This document shows positions 49,790 to 61,167 of a DNA stretch of 64,000 bases, one piece after another. The notes beneath the pieces were generated by a model. It did no database searches, was not told the origin of the DNA, and saw only the letters and a program-made list of their open reading frames with translations. Each line of letters opens with the position of its first letter. The stretch's first letter is position 1. The DNA comes from Himantopus leucocephalus (taxonomy: Eukaryota > Chordata > Aves > Charadriiformes > Recurvirostridae): positions 52,880,398-52,944,397 of the forward strand of contig RSEF01000031.1 in NCBI GenBank assembly GCA_003993805.1. The letters are read 5' to 3'. The translations under genes and the position numbers were made by a program.

Positions 49790-50030
49790 ACCATATATTT
49801 TGAATTCTCTGGGAAACATAAAAGAGTATGCAAATATTCTCCTTCATGCTTTACAGGATATAGCATTTATCCTCCTAATGCTCCAGCCAAAATCAGCACC
49901 TGGATGAAGAGCAGCTGGCTAAAGCTGAACCCAGGAAAATTAATGCCAGTTGGAAAAGGGAAGCTCTCAGAACTTGCCTCTTCAGTCCGTAATACCTGCC
50001 CCCAAACCCTTAAAATCCTAGTTATCATTT
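49790..50030 (+). mobile_element. Ancient CR1/L3-type LINE fragment (reverse transcriptase region)
   Basis: The open frame running from 49628 contains ISTWMKSSWLKLNPGKLMPV (about 49892-49951). This is the signature that follows the YxDD box in L2/CR1/L3-clade reverse transcriptases (I-x-x-W-M-x-x-N-x-L-K-L-N-x-x-K-T-E). Upstream, CKYSPSCFTGYS occupies the expected place of the decayed YADDTQLY segment. Downstream, SSVRNTCPQTLKILVIIF is in the place of the VRNLGVxxD segment. The catalytic box is gone, so this is a fossil. The neighbouring sequence cannot be assigned confidently. Confidence 0.6.
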
Positions 50031-50119
50031 TCCCCCATTATCAAAGATTTGGCTCTTTTACAGGGCTCTTCATATATATAGCAACGTTTCCTACTCCTCT
50101 TTTTCTAGCAGTCCTATAA

Positions 50120-51701
50120 AATATACTAAGAATGAAATTGTCCTGCTCCCTCAAGGAGTGTTTTCTCTCATTGCATGTATATCTTCCATTAACATTAAAA
50201 GGACTTACATACTCAGATCAAAGAGAAAATACATCTGTTTATTGTTTAACTTCCATCTTAATTGTCACTGTCCTGTCATCCATTTTCTCTTTTTATGTTA
50301 ATTATCACTAGTGTCACCACTGTCTTATTCTTAGTTTGGTTTGTTTCTTCCTTTTGTATTACCTTTCCTGCTGCATCAAGTTCCATTCATTTTACTGATT
50401 CAATGCTACCTGATGCAGTAACAATTTTATATTTGCTCTTAAAGACATGCAGCTCCACTGGAGATGAGTGACTCCGTCTTTTCACCTGTAGTACAGAACT
50501 TGGACTTTCAGGCTCAGACTGATGTTGCTTTACTTTTCATTATTATCTGTAATGGTCACCTTTTTACCAAACGGAGTGGTTATTGAAAGGATGCATTTTG
50601 CCAGCGTACCTAAGACAACATATGTAAAGAATTGAACAGCAAATACACCCATTGGTCTGAGTAGCTCCTGTGCAATGCAGTTCCACAGGAGTGCCCAAAC
50701 AACACAGGAATGGGACATGCCACGCCAGTTTATAGAGTATTTTATTTCCTTCCAGTTTATATTTCCTCAAACATATTTTAGTTTAGTAGCCTGCAGGCTG
50801 TAGGACCATGTATAGTCTTTTCAGGGACTTAAGACATCCAAGGGAGCCTCCCTTGACTCTCCTCTGTAGCACAGTCTGAGACATCATCTCATCCCATCCC
50901 AAAAAGATTGTACTCTCTGAAAAAAAGAACTCCATGATTCAGTCTAGCAGTGACGGCATTGCTCCCTCCAATAATGCCTGTTCACATCCATCTTGATCTG
51001 CTACACAGAAAGCTCAAAAATTGTGGAGTAACCAGTGTGAGGTTTCTGGGAGTTTGGAGGCAACAAAAACATACCTCAAAGTCACTTTTCTCCCTCGGTT
51101 TTCTCCAACCTAAAGGAGAATTTTTGTTCACTATGTTTGCACTCATTGCCATAATGAAAATGTTAAAAACCCAAACAATTTAACAAGCCATCAACAGATG
51201 AAAAAATGCTAGGCATGTAAATGAAATTATTTTTCTTTATGCATATGAGAAAACCCAAATTTTTGAAGTATGTTTTGTACCATTGCATAGAAAGCATAAA
51301 TGTGGAGATAAAGGATCCTGGATAATAAAATTCCTAGACTGAACACAACTTGTTATGTAACTTTGCATATATCTTAGTTTCCAACGAAAAACATTAATGG
51401 CATAATAGTTGTCTGCTTTAAAAAGACAGGTAATCAAACACTAGTGTAACTATGAAACCAGGATTCAGAACAGGAACTGCTGAGCTGAAGAACCAAACTG
51501 AGTAGTGGGGCCTTTTCTTTTTTCTGCACACTTACGAGAGAAATTGGCCAATTTGGTACAAGTAGTAATGTGGCGCGGCAGGGGAAGGTCCACAATGTGA
51601 AACTCCAGTTGCTGAGTACCTGAGCTACGCATGATGTGTGTTTTGAGGGGTTTAGTTTATTTAAGGCTAACTCAATCTGGACTAACTCTAGCTTGTAGAC
51701 T
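50120..51701. other. Unique non-coding stretch
   Basis: Nothing recognisable is seen between the L3-type fragment and the next CR1. Short frames only, without domains. Confidence 0.55.
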
Positions 51702-52090
51702 GAGAGTTGGGGTTGTTCTGCCTGGAGAAAAGAAGGCTCTGGGGAGACCTTAGTGCCGCCTTCCAGTACCTAAAGGGGCTACAGGAGAGCTGGGGAGGGA
51801 CTTGATCAGGGACTGGAGTGACAGGATCAAGGGTAATGGTTTTAAAAGAAAAGTGGGTAGATTTAGATTAGACATCAGGAAGAAATTTTTCCCTGTGAGG
51901 GTGGTGAGCCCCTGGCGCAGGTTGCCCAGAGAAGCTGTGGCTGCCCCATCCCTGGGGGTGTTCAAGGCCAGGTTGGACGGGGCTTGGAGCAACCTGGGCT
52001 GGTGGGAGGTGTCCCTGCCCAGGGCAGGGGGGGTGCAACACGATGATCTTTAAGGTCCCTTCCGACTCTAATCATTCCATGATTCTATCA
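51702..52090 (+). mobile_element. CR1 LINE 3' end, well preserved
   Basis: Starts with the CR1 segment GGTTGTTCTGCCTGGAGAAA and the GGGGAGACCTTA that follows. It continues in the ORF2 C-terminal frame (IKGNGFKRKVGRFRLDIRKK, then PREAVAAPSL and RLDGAWSNL), and ends with AAGGTCCCTTCCGACTC and the octamer tail ATTCCATGATTCTATC. It is 5'-truncated and close to the family consensus, hence a younger copy than its neighbour at 52306-52456. Confidence 0.95.
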
Positions 52091-52305
52091 TTGTACTTGT
52101 GGACTGAATACCCGTTAGTGATGGGAGTGGTTTAGATGTTCTACTGAAGCCTGTTTTCCATTTCATTTCCGGGGAAAAGGAATCCGGTCTGTGCCTCCAA
52201 GACCACTCCACGAAGCAAAGCCAAGTGCAGAAAGTGGGGATGATTAACAGATATGCTTCAAAAACACACTCTTGAATGTAAAATAAAATTCTAATCTAGA
52301 CATAA

Positions 52306-52456
52306 GGCTGTCCAGAGAGGTTGTTGAATATCCATACTTGGTGCTAATCAAAACTTGATTGGAAAAGTCCCTGAGCAACCTGATCTTATCTGAGAAGGGT
52401 TTTGGACCAGTTGACCTCCAGAGATCCCTTTGAATCTAAATTGTTCTATGATTCTG
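52306..52456 (+). mobile_element. CR1 LINE 3' end, highly decayed
   Basis: Old copy retaining GGCTGTCCAGAGAGGTTGT, CCCTGAGCAACCTGATCT, TTGGACCAGTTGACCTCC and the tail TTGTTCTATGATTCTG. It has the same orientation as the CR1 215 bases upstream but is much more diverged, so these are two separate insertions. Confidence 0.85.
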
Positions 52457-55400
52457 CGTGCCCCTGATAGATAGAAGATATTACTGTCATCTCATTAGCA
52501 GATTTTACACATTCAGCGGTGCAAGTGTTCACAAATGAACTCTGTTATGATGTAAATTTGTTGAAAATGACTTTCATTCTTTCACACTTTCATTCTTTCT
52601 TGATTTCATAGCTATACAAATTTTGATTTGTGAAACCATTCAAAGTGTACTGGTGAGAATTTTCCTCCCCCCCTTATTTCTATATTGCTACAGAAACATC
52701 TTAATTAAAAAAACAATGAGCAGTAATTAGAAGGAAAACATTCTCCATACAGACTCCACTGACAATAAGTGGAAAGGATCTTTGGCTTCACCCTATTTAA
52801 GAGGAATGATCAATGTGCTTTCAAGCAACAGGACTAATTAATTCAGATACTTAATTGGAGATATTTATTATAGCATGAAGATAAAATCTTGGGGAGCAAA
52901 GAGAGATTGAAGATGGATCCCAAACCAGAGACAATAGCATTGCATACTCTTCACCGCTACACCCATTCTCAGAAATAAAAATTTCTGATGAGCTGTGCCT
53001 GGTGATGCTTTATGGGCACTAACCGTAGAGTTGCCACTGGAGTGTGGCACCTTGCTGTATTCTGTGAAGTGGACACTGAAAATTTGGTGCTACACATAAG
53101 CAAACAGGCTGATTAAAAGCTCCTCCACTTTGCACAGTCCTGAGAAAATCACATTGCGTAGTTTCCAGCTCTGAAGAAAATTACTCGATATATGTTTGTA
53201 TAAACCTGCAAGTTTTAAGTGTTGTTGTACGTGAGGGGTAATAAACTGCATTTTCATTCTAAAGCCTTTGTTCTTCTTCAGAGAAAAAAAAGAAAATGCT
53301 GAACCATGGCATCTTAAGGTAGAACACAGAAGACTATCTGATAGTTTTTTCCAGGGGCTAGATAGCCATTACTTAGGGAGCTGTTTGCCACCAGGAAACA
53401 GACAGCCAACCATGCAAACCAGAAAGCTTCGGTGACCTTCCCCTCTTTGGTCCTCAGGGAGGCAGGGTTTTTTGTTGTTGTTTTTGTTTTGTTTTGGGGA
53501 TTTTTGTGTNGTTTTTGTTTTTTTTTTTTCTTTTACAAGAGTATCATTCATTTTTTTTTAGTTCAGTTTTTTTGTTTGTTTGTTTTTAAATACCAGACAG
53601 ATACATACCACAACTACTGGTAAACTGCCCATGATTCCCTGTATTATACTCCCCAGGGAGCCGTCTGTAAGGGAAAACCAATGATTTTGACTTTTCAGGT
53701 ACAGATTTGCCCTTAAATTATCTCTTTTATCATCTTAGCCCATACAACATCAATAACAGGAAAAAGGCAAAAAAGGCAAAAAAAAAAGCATAAAAACACC
53801 TAGTGTCATATAAAGCTGGGAAGAACAGATTCTTCTCTTAGACATCCATTAGGAATTTCTCTTGGCAACATTTTTTGTATTTCACTTCCACACTGCTGAG
53901 ACAAATGTATAAGGAGTAAAACTTATAAAAAAAATGTGCTGTAAATCTCATTCTGATTCACTTTTTTTCAGTTCATTTTTGATCCAGAAAGGACTGCCTT
54001 TTTCCTGTCCCACCCTTCCTTCATCCTGTGCCCCGTTCCTAAAAGCATCGGGTGGTCAGTTTAATAAAAGCAGCAGAAGGGGATCACAATCAAGATGCGG
54101 GAATTGACATGGATGTCCAAGTCATCTTCTCACATGAGACAGTGACTGCACAGTTCACTTAGAGTCACAGGGGTGCTTGGTGGAAGAGGCAGTGTTGGAC
54201 TGAAAACGCTGAACATCCAAGAAAATGAATAATTTCCGATTAAGGAACAAAAAGAGGCTGAAGGGATGAGTTCAGGCCTAGGAAGCAGATAAGGGAGTTG
54301 TGGGATGGGACAGCAGAAGTACCAACAGTCAGACAAAACCCCACTAACTCTGCTGTCCAAGGAATGGGTCTTGCCTTGGGGAAGTATCCATGCTCAGGTT
54401 TCCCCAACAGACAGCAAAATGAAATAAACCTCATTCCTAAGAAATATTAGCTGCCATTGGGAAACAGTATCAAAACATCTTTTCTCAGTGCTACCAGGGA
54501 CAAATGGAAGAGAAAAGCTGAAGGGTGCACGAAGAGGACAGACTCAACAAGTTTTGAAATTTGCTGCAGGAAGGAAAACAAAAGAAAAAATCTGCTAGCA
54601 TCATTCTGTTACTCTTTAATCTTTTCCTCCCTGTTCTATTATTTGATTAATGACAAATTGTGTAGACGACAAATAATTTCTCCTACTTAACTGCCAACAT
54701 TTTTATTTTTATTTTAAAAATTCATAAATGAATTTAATGCTCATGTATGCGGGAGACTAATAACATTAGTTAGAGCCAGACAAAGCTTAGGCAGGCATTG
54801 TGCAAGATTTTCCACATGGCTCTGCCAGAGCAACTAAATCTTTATCTTTAACACTCCTACTAATATTCCAAGCACAGACTTCTTTTGTTTTGCAGATATA
54901 AGAAAAGCTGCACTGGTTTTACAAAATGTGTAGATTAAAATAACAGGAATTCACTGACATGCTAATACCATGCTTGAGGCCAGGCAGAGGTCAATGGACA
55001 TTTGAGAGAGGTTCTCCTTATACTTTTGGTCTCTTACACATATGGTCAGACCATGCTCAGTCCCCACATACACAGGCAAGGTGAATGTAGCAGGAAAAAA
55101 AAATACATGGCTGTCTTCTTGCTTTCTAAAAGGTTGGGCAGCCCTATCGTCTTGCTCCTCAATGAATCTGGGCGCATCCCTCCAGGGCAGCTACTTTCTC
55201 ATACCTCCCCCAAAGACAAGGATATGACAAACAAATCAGGGCTTTAGCAATCCTCCAGTTACTGGCAGCATTCCTAAACCTCTAAAGACGATTTCTACAA
55301 CCTGTAAAAGATCATTTCAGCAGGGCTGTCGTGGGTCGCTGGTAGCACTACCTGTTTCTGCGTGGGATGCTGCTCACAAAGGGCGATTCAGATGTGAATG

Positions 55401-56756
55401 AAATATCGCAGTGTGTTTCTCCTACAGAGGACTATTAAGATTTCACACAATGCCTGCTGTTTGGCTAGTCTCCTCCTCGTATCTACATAGAGCTACCAGA
55501 AGGTCTCTCTACATGTGCTGCAGAAACCGATTCATAAAAATCCTGCCCAGTGTTGGGAACCTCTAATGGGTGAAACAGCAGCAGGAGTCTGAGACTGGTA
55601 TCATCCCATTAGCAATATTTAATCTTTCCAGTAGGGATGATTAGAGCCTTGCATCAGCTACAAAGACATAGTATGGGTAGGAGAATCAGATGGTTGCTAA
55701 TGTGAGGGGAAAAGGATGAAAGAGGAGAGACAGTGTGAAAGAAAGACATATTGAAACTAGAATATCTTTGCATTCAGTGAGGCTCTATCTGCCTCACACT
55801 TGGCAGCTATTTATATATTTCCCTGTATTTCCTGAATTTATTAATGATTGAGAAAGAAACCAAGGAAATACAGTACATGGTATTGTACAGACTCTATGTC
55901 CGAGTCACTCTCACCACTGTACAACTGAAATAAAGGCAGTGGCCAAATCAAAGACTGAACACCTGAATCTCATTTATTATGAGTTTACAACTGAAAACAA
56001 AGTTTTGACTTTTACAGCTAAAAATTTTGTGACTCATCCCATCAGCTCATGACAACACTTCCCGATTCTGACCAACCCAGCAGCAACAGTGCTAAGAACA
56101 ACAAAAAGAACCTGAAAAAATCAATAGAATGAACGGTGTTCTCTTAGTTGTCTCCCCCTCCTGGCCTCTGAAATCAATGGCAATGCTTTAAAAATAAACA
56201 TAAAATAGAAAATATGACAGCAACAAAACCGTTGAGCTGCTTCCATCCACCCACACACATGTAGTGATAAAACCAAAATATGACAGAAATATTTACCTAT
56301 GGCAGGGCAATGTAGCTTTCTCATCCTAAGGTATCATAGTCCCACAAAGCATTTTTTCTGTTCATCATACTTTCCCCCTGCCTCTCTCAGATTCTTAAAT
56401 AAATCATCGTACCAAGGTGCAGCCATTCCTTTCTTTGGTAGGAGCCTGATTTTCCCCAGGTGAATACCAAAAGCTTTCCCGGGGTGAAGGGGGTAGGTTC
56501 AGGGTGGAACAGAGCCTGGATTTCTAGCTCTGCAGAAAAGTCTGAAACACTAAAGCAGAGTCAAACTTCAGCATTGAAAAAAAAAATAAAAAATCCAAGG
56601 GAATAAGAATTTTGAGATCTTATCTAAAAATCTAAATTGGGGGGAACTAAGAAAAAAAAACCACAAACAAACAGAAAAACTCCAAGCAACCAAACAAAAA
56701 TGCCCAGGCCAACCCAACCCTACCAATGTGGTATTTCAGCACAAACTGATGAGGCA
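52457..56756. other. Unique non-coding stretch with T/G-rich tract
   Basis: No gene is recognised. A T/G-rich tract with N lies at 53468-53587, and an A-rich tract with CAAA motifs at 56648-56700. Other open frames are short and unremarkable. Confidence 0.55.
53468..53587 (+). repeat. T/G-rich low-complexity tract with N
   Basis: TTG, TTTTG and TTTG units with T runs; N at 53510 within GTGTNGTTTTTG. It encodes only low-complexity Phe/Val-rich or Lys/Asn-rich sequence in chance frames. Confidence 0.9.
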
Positions 56757-56940
56757 TCCCAGGTTGCCCAGGGGCCCGGTAACCTGCTCCCAGGCTCTCT
56801 GCCATACGGCTGGGTGCTTGGCAGAGCCGGCAGCCGGGGCCGGGAAGCGCTGGGAGCCCTGACGCGAGCTGGGTCTCCCAGGGCTGCCAGGCAAGCTGTT
56901 GGGGAGGTGGGTGAGCTGGCAGCAGTCCTGCCGGGTTTCT
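56757..56940. other. Short GC-rich island, nine CpG in about 180 bases
   Basis: This stretch is sharply richer in G+C and CpG (CCGGCAGCCGGGGCCGGG, GACGCGAGC) than its AT-rich surroundings. A + strand frame (56637-57032) and a - strand frame (56736-56981) are both open through it, as expected for GC-rich DNA with few stops. It could be a small CpG island, an exon of a distant gene, or a remnant of a GC-rich transposon. No recognisable protein motif. Confidence 0.5.
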
Positions 56941-57208
56941 GTCAGAAAATAAGAGAAAATCTGCATGTTTCCAAAGAACATTTAAATTTCGTCAAAACAG
57001 CATTTTCCAGCACAATAATTTTTCCACCATGAAATTTCTGTCTCTCCATTTGTTAGTGGCATTATGCTTGGTTTTTGGGTACTTTTTTCTCCCTGTAGCT
57101 GACCAGCCTTGCCTTTTATTTGCTGCCTCCAGCCTCTCATGGCTTTGAAGCACAGCCTGCACAGAGGGCAGTGACGAAGCATCCATTCCTGTGCGCCCTG
57201 CCGAAGGA

Positions 57209-57270
57209 TTCTTCCTCTTCCTTCTCCTCCTCCTCCTGCTCCTCCTCCTAGTCCTCCTCCTCCCCCCCTT
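57209..57270. repeat. Polypyrimidine CTCCTC tract
   Basis: TTCCTCTTCCTTCTCCTCC followed by further CTCCTC units and CCCCCC. The purine-rich complement gives an Arg-rich chance frame on the minus strand. Mirror-like tracts of this kind can form triplex DNA. Confidence 0.9.
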
Positions 57271-57885
57271 GCAAGTCACCCTCCTCAAGCACCATATTTA
57301 AACCCTGAATTAACACGTGCATACCAGCGTCCAACAAAAGGCCAACAGAGTAAAAAAGTGAGTTAATGTGCGCAGCTATTCCTAAATCAATTTTAAAATG
57401 AATTTAGCTCAACACATATATTACTGCTTTAGTAACAGTGCTCTCTGCCATAGGCTTGACCAGAGCCATGTTAATCATTCTCAGTTTTAGCAAAAGTTGT
57501 AAAAGAAACAGTCAGAAAATGCAGAGAAAACTATTAATGTGGGATTTGCCAGGAAGACAAAACTATCGTTGCATGGTAGTTGCAGTTGTAGTAACGTAAA
57601 GTAATACATTTCGTGAAATAAAAAGACCATTCCTATAAAGAAGTGATAGCTCCCCATTAATCTCATGTTGACTTACATAAAGACATCATTCATCTGTGGC
57701 GTTCCCTGATACGGGATATTATTGTGGCAAACACCGATTTCTAAAGGATTATCTCTATGAAAAGTATCATTGGAATAAAATTACGAGGGATACCAATATT
57801 CATGTTTGCGACAAACTGACTACCTGCTGAAGAAGAGAATATGTTTCAAATTTTAATAGAAAACAGAAAAAAAATGAAAAATACA

Positions 57886-58050
57886 GCTTGGGAAACAGGA
57901 GCTTCCGTAACTCCTGTTCTGACACCAACTCCTTCCACAGCCTTGGGCAAGGCACTTGAATTTTCTCTGTCACAGAAACAATGATTAGCTACCTCTTTTG
58001 GCTCTTTGAATGATTGTTTTTGTTTGTATTTTAAAGTGCTTTGATAATGA
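57886..58050 (+). mobile_element. Ancient MIR-type SINE
   Basis: Contains GGGAAACAGGAG, the core CCTTGGGCAAGGCACTTGAA (57941-57960), TCTCTGTCACAG, then GCTACCTC and, near the end, TTTTAAAGTGCTTTGATAATG (58030-58050). These are the diagnostic blocks of amniote MIR SINEs in the right order and orientation. Divergence is high, in keeping with an insertion older than the split of amniote lineages. Confidence 0.65.
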
Positions 58051-60596
58051 AACCCAAACACATAAAAATTCACTGTGTTATAGCAATATTAGAGGTCTTA
58101 TTTCCTTCCAAAGCATCAGATGCTGACCATCATTATGACACAGAAATTACATATTTTTTAGGAAAGTCACAGCATGCTCCTCTTTAAGGCAGATTCCAGG
58201 TTTTCGGTTTCCCCAGCATGTGCACAGATAACTTCCAGTACAGGAACTCTTGCTATAAGAAATACAGTAGAGATTTAGCTCTCAAAATTATTGCTGTGGC
58301 AGAATCCAATGCAGATGTAACTACACCACAAAGATGTTGCTTCAGCAGACACAAATTATATTGTTTGGAAGTACACAGGAACTTTACAGCAAAGGCATGT
58401 TTTTGGCCAATAAAGCTTTTGGTAAAGTCTCCAAACATTACCATCTCGCAAACCTAATTTTGTGTCTCCATTTGCTATTTAACAATAGAATCCCCTCCAA
58501 TGCTACCACCCTCTGAAGGTGTCTGAGCAATAAGCACAAGAAGAAGCCAAAAGCACAGGTTCTCAGGTGCGAAGCGGGCCAGAATCTGCTTTTATTCCAT
58601 GCTCCCACACTGATCTGTTCACAATTTTTCCTCAGTATTTTATTACTTTTCTGGGCTGTTTCATCATGGCACAAATGTTGAGTTTATCTCTCACACAAGA
58701 TTATCTTGTTATAGACGATCTGGTTATTGAATGTCCTCGATGAAGAACAATCTCGTTAATAGCTTGCCTGTTCAGAGACGTGTCACTTCAAATCCATCTT
58801 GTATCTGGATCTCAGCTACATATAAATGCCCTCATCTGCAGCTCCCCTTGCTTAGACTGATGATGGTTGTTCTGCTTTGGAGTCAAATGTCTCACAAAAG
58901 ACTTACTCAGCTAGTGGAATTTATTTCACATAAAAACAGTTATACAGAAGTTTTATCTAAATGACCATCATCTTTCTTTCTATAAACCTTATAGTTGCCA
59001 TTTTTGCAGTTTTCCTTGAACACTGTAATCTATTAAATTTTGACTGAAGTGAAAACATAGGTCAAAAACATTTCCTACAGATCCACATATGCAGGGAAAA
59101 TGATGTGAATATATCTCCTCTGAGGCATCACCTGACTTGGGCAGGCTTGTGCGCATAGTTCAAGGTCTGTGAAGACTGAGGGTGAACACTATTCTCTCTT
59201 GTATTCCCAGACATAAAGGGGAAAAATAATACATGCTTCGCCCCTGCAGCCCAGTACACCCGAAGGCAGTGCTGGATGTTGGGGAGCCATAGATGTCTGC
59301 ACGTTTACAATCCTGCTGTGGTTCTGGTTTCGTTCCCCAGCATTTTTAGGAGGACTAAAACCGTACATCCACAGCACGACCATAAGCACCGAAGCTGGGC
59401 ACTGGCCCAAGGGGTCTTTGCCAAGAAGTTTCCTTTCACCGCTTCCTTTTGTAGGTTCTCTCTTGCGAAGATACAATGGATGATCATGTTATTCATCGAA
59501 AGTTAGATAAGACACAGGTTATATTTTGACCTAGTAACAAAGGACACGCATCTTATTTCCATGTTATGGGGCTGGGAGATATTTTCAACAAAACCCCTGA
59601 ACTGTGTTATTTGTAACTGTGTATTTTGTTATTTGTAGGTTATGAATCCTACATTTTGAATCAAGGATTTATAAGGTTTCGGGAAGCTCTTATGTTTAAC
59701 TTCTGCGATTCTTGTGAACAGTTCACCTCCTGTCTTACATGGTGCATCACGAGCGGGGAGAAGAGGCAGGAGATGTGATCTGAAGACAAGACATTTTTGC
59801 ATTTGAGAATGTGACTTACAGTCATTGGCACAACATCAAGAGGAGGTCCTGGCACACAGCAGAGGTAACAAATACATCCTCTGAGGAAAAAGAGTATCAG
59901 ATGCTGCACAATGCACAAACCTCTGCAGAGAGACAGATGGAGGGTAAATGCAATAGCCAAGGAAATAACAAGAAAAAGTTATAACAAAGAGTTGCAAGCA
60001 ACTAACGCTGCTGAATGGTTTGCTAAGACCAAGCTCAGCTCACTAGGAATACAGTCACATTGGTACAGGATACCTCATTTAAGAAGAGGATAAATGCTTG
60101 TTTAAAAAAAAAATATAAAATATTATTCTGGATAAAAGAGAGGGTGTCAACAAGCAGGCTGTTGGCTTTTCAAGGGTCAATTTAAGTAAGATCATATCTA
60201 TAGAAAAAGAGATCTTTTCCTTGATAACTATACCTATGACCTTGAATGGCGGGATGCTAAATGCTTTAGATGTTATGCTAATTTTATATATGACTGTAAA
60301 TTCTCATAAACATATAACTTTAAGCCAATAGGAATAAATATATCCGAGATATAAATACTTCCCTTTCTAATGAGATTACCGCTATGTTTCATTCCAGCCT
60401 GAATTCTGAGAGAGATGTACTCTTACAAAGCAATGGTTAAGCTGCTGTACGAATAGCTGGACTGTGGAAAACTTTTTCTGAGTCAGTATCTATTGCACTT
60501 TGGGTGTGAATCACAAATTCAGCACCTTACCTTTAAAAATGCTTTTCACTAATGGTTAACTAAATCGTGGTACTTGGCTACTTGATACTGCTGTCA

Positions 60597-60619
60597 TGAT
60601 GTCATTAATGATGATGTCA
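60597..60619 (+). promoter_or_regulatory. Pair of CRE-like TGATGTCA motifs
   Basis: TGATGTCA occurs at 60597-60604 and 60612-60619, 15 bases apart, each one change from the ATF/CREB site TGACGTCA. TGATGATG precedes the second. This could be a small ATF/AP-1-type site cluster or coincidence. Confidence 0.2.
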
Positions 60620-61047
60620 TCAATAGATCATACCACAGCGACTGAATAAAGAATTGACTGGTACAAAATTGAACACTGATGTTCAGTGTGTTACTGATAC
60701 AGATCTTCAGGTATGCTATCGCTGTGTTAAACAACTTTTATGTCTCCATGAGATAAAAGATAACTATTCCCACTCAAGCTACTGTGGTGCCATCTAATAC
60801 TATAATCAGAATAAATGAGTGAGATATGAGCATTTTAGAACACAGTTCGATAAGCAATTTAAACCAGCATAAACTGAGACCACCGCCAGAAGAAGCAGCT
60901 TTGCCTTTGACCCTGATTCTGGCTGATCCATCACGCTTTCATAACCCCATTCCCTTTGACTGGTGCATGCGCTTTTGTGAGCACTTGCTGAACCAGCTCA
61001 GTGAATTATTCTGTGTGAAAACAACAAAAAAGTGAATATCTCCCCTG

Positions 61048-61167
61048 TTATTATTATTAGAATTATTATTTTATTATTAATAATAGTTATTAAACAATAA
61101 GCTAAATAATAATAATCATCATCATCATCATTATCATCATCATCATCATCAACCACCACCACCATCA
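61048..61167 (+). repeat. Compound trinucleotide microsatellite
   Basis: (TTA)n, then imperfect AAT, then (ATC)n, then (ACC)n, in a continuous 120-base block: the unit drifts by single substitutions from TTA to AAT to ATC to ACC. Confidence 0.95.

Noticed and set aside
53369..53623. Frames on both strands through the T/G-rich tract
   Set aside because: Low-complexity sequence containing an N; no coding signal.
56992..57288. Arg-rich 98-codon minus-strand frame
   Set aside because: The Arg run is the translation of the CTCCTC polypyrimidine tract; low complexity, not a gene.
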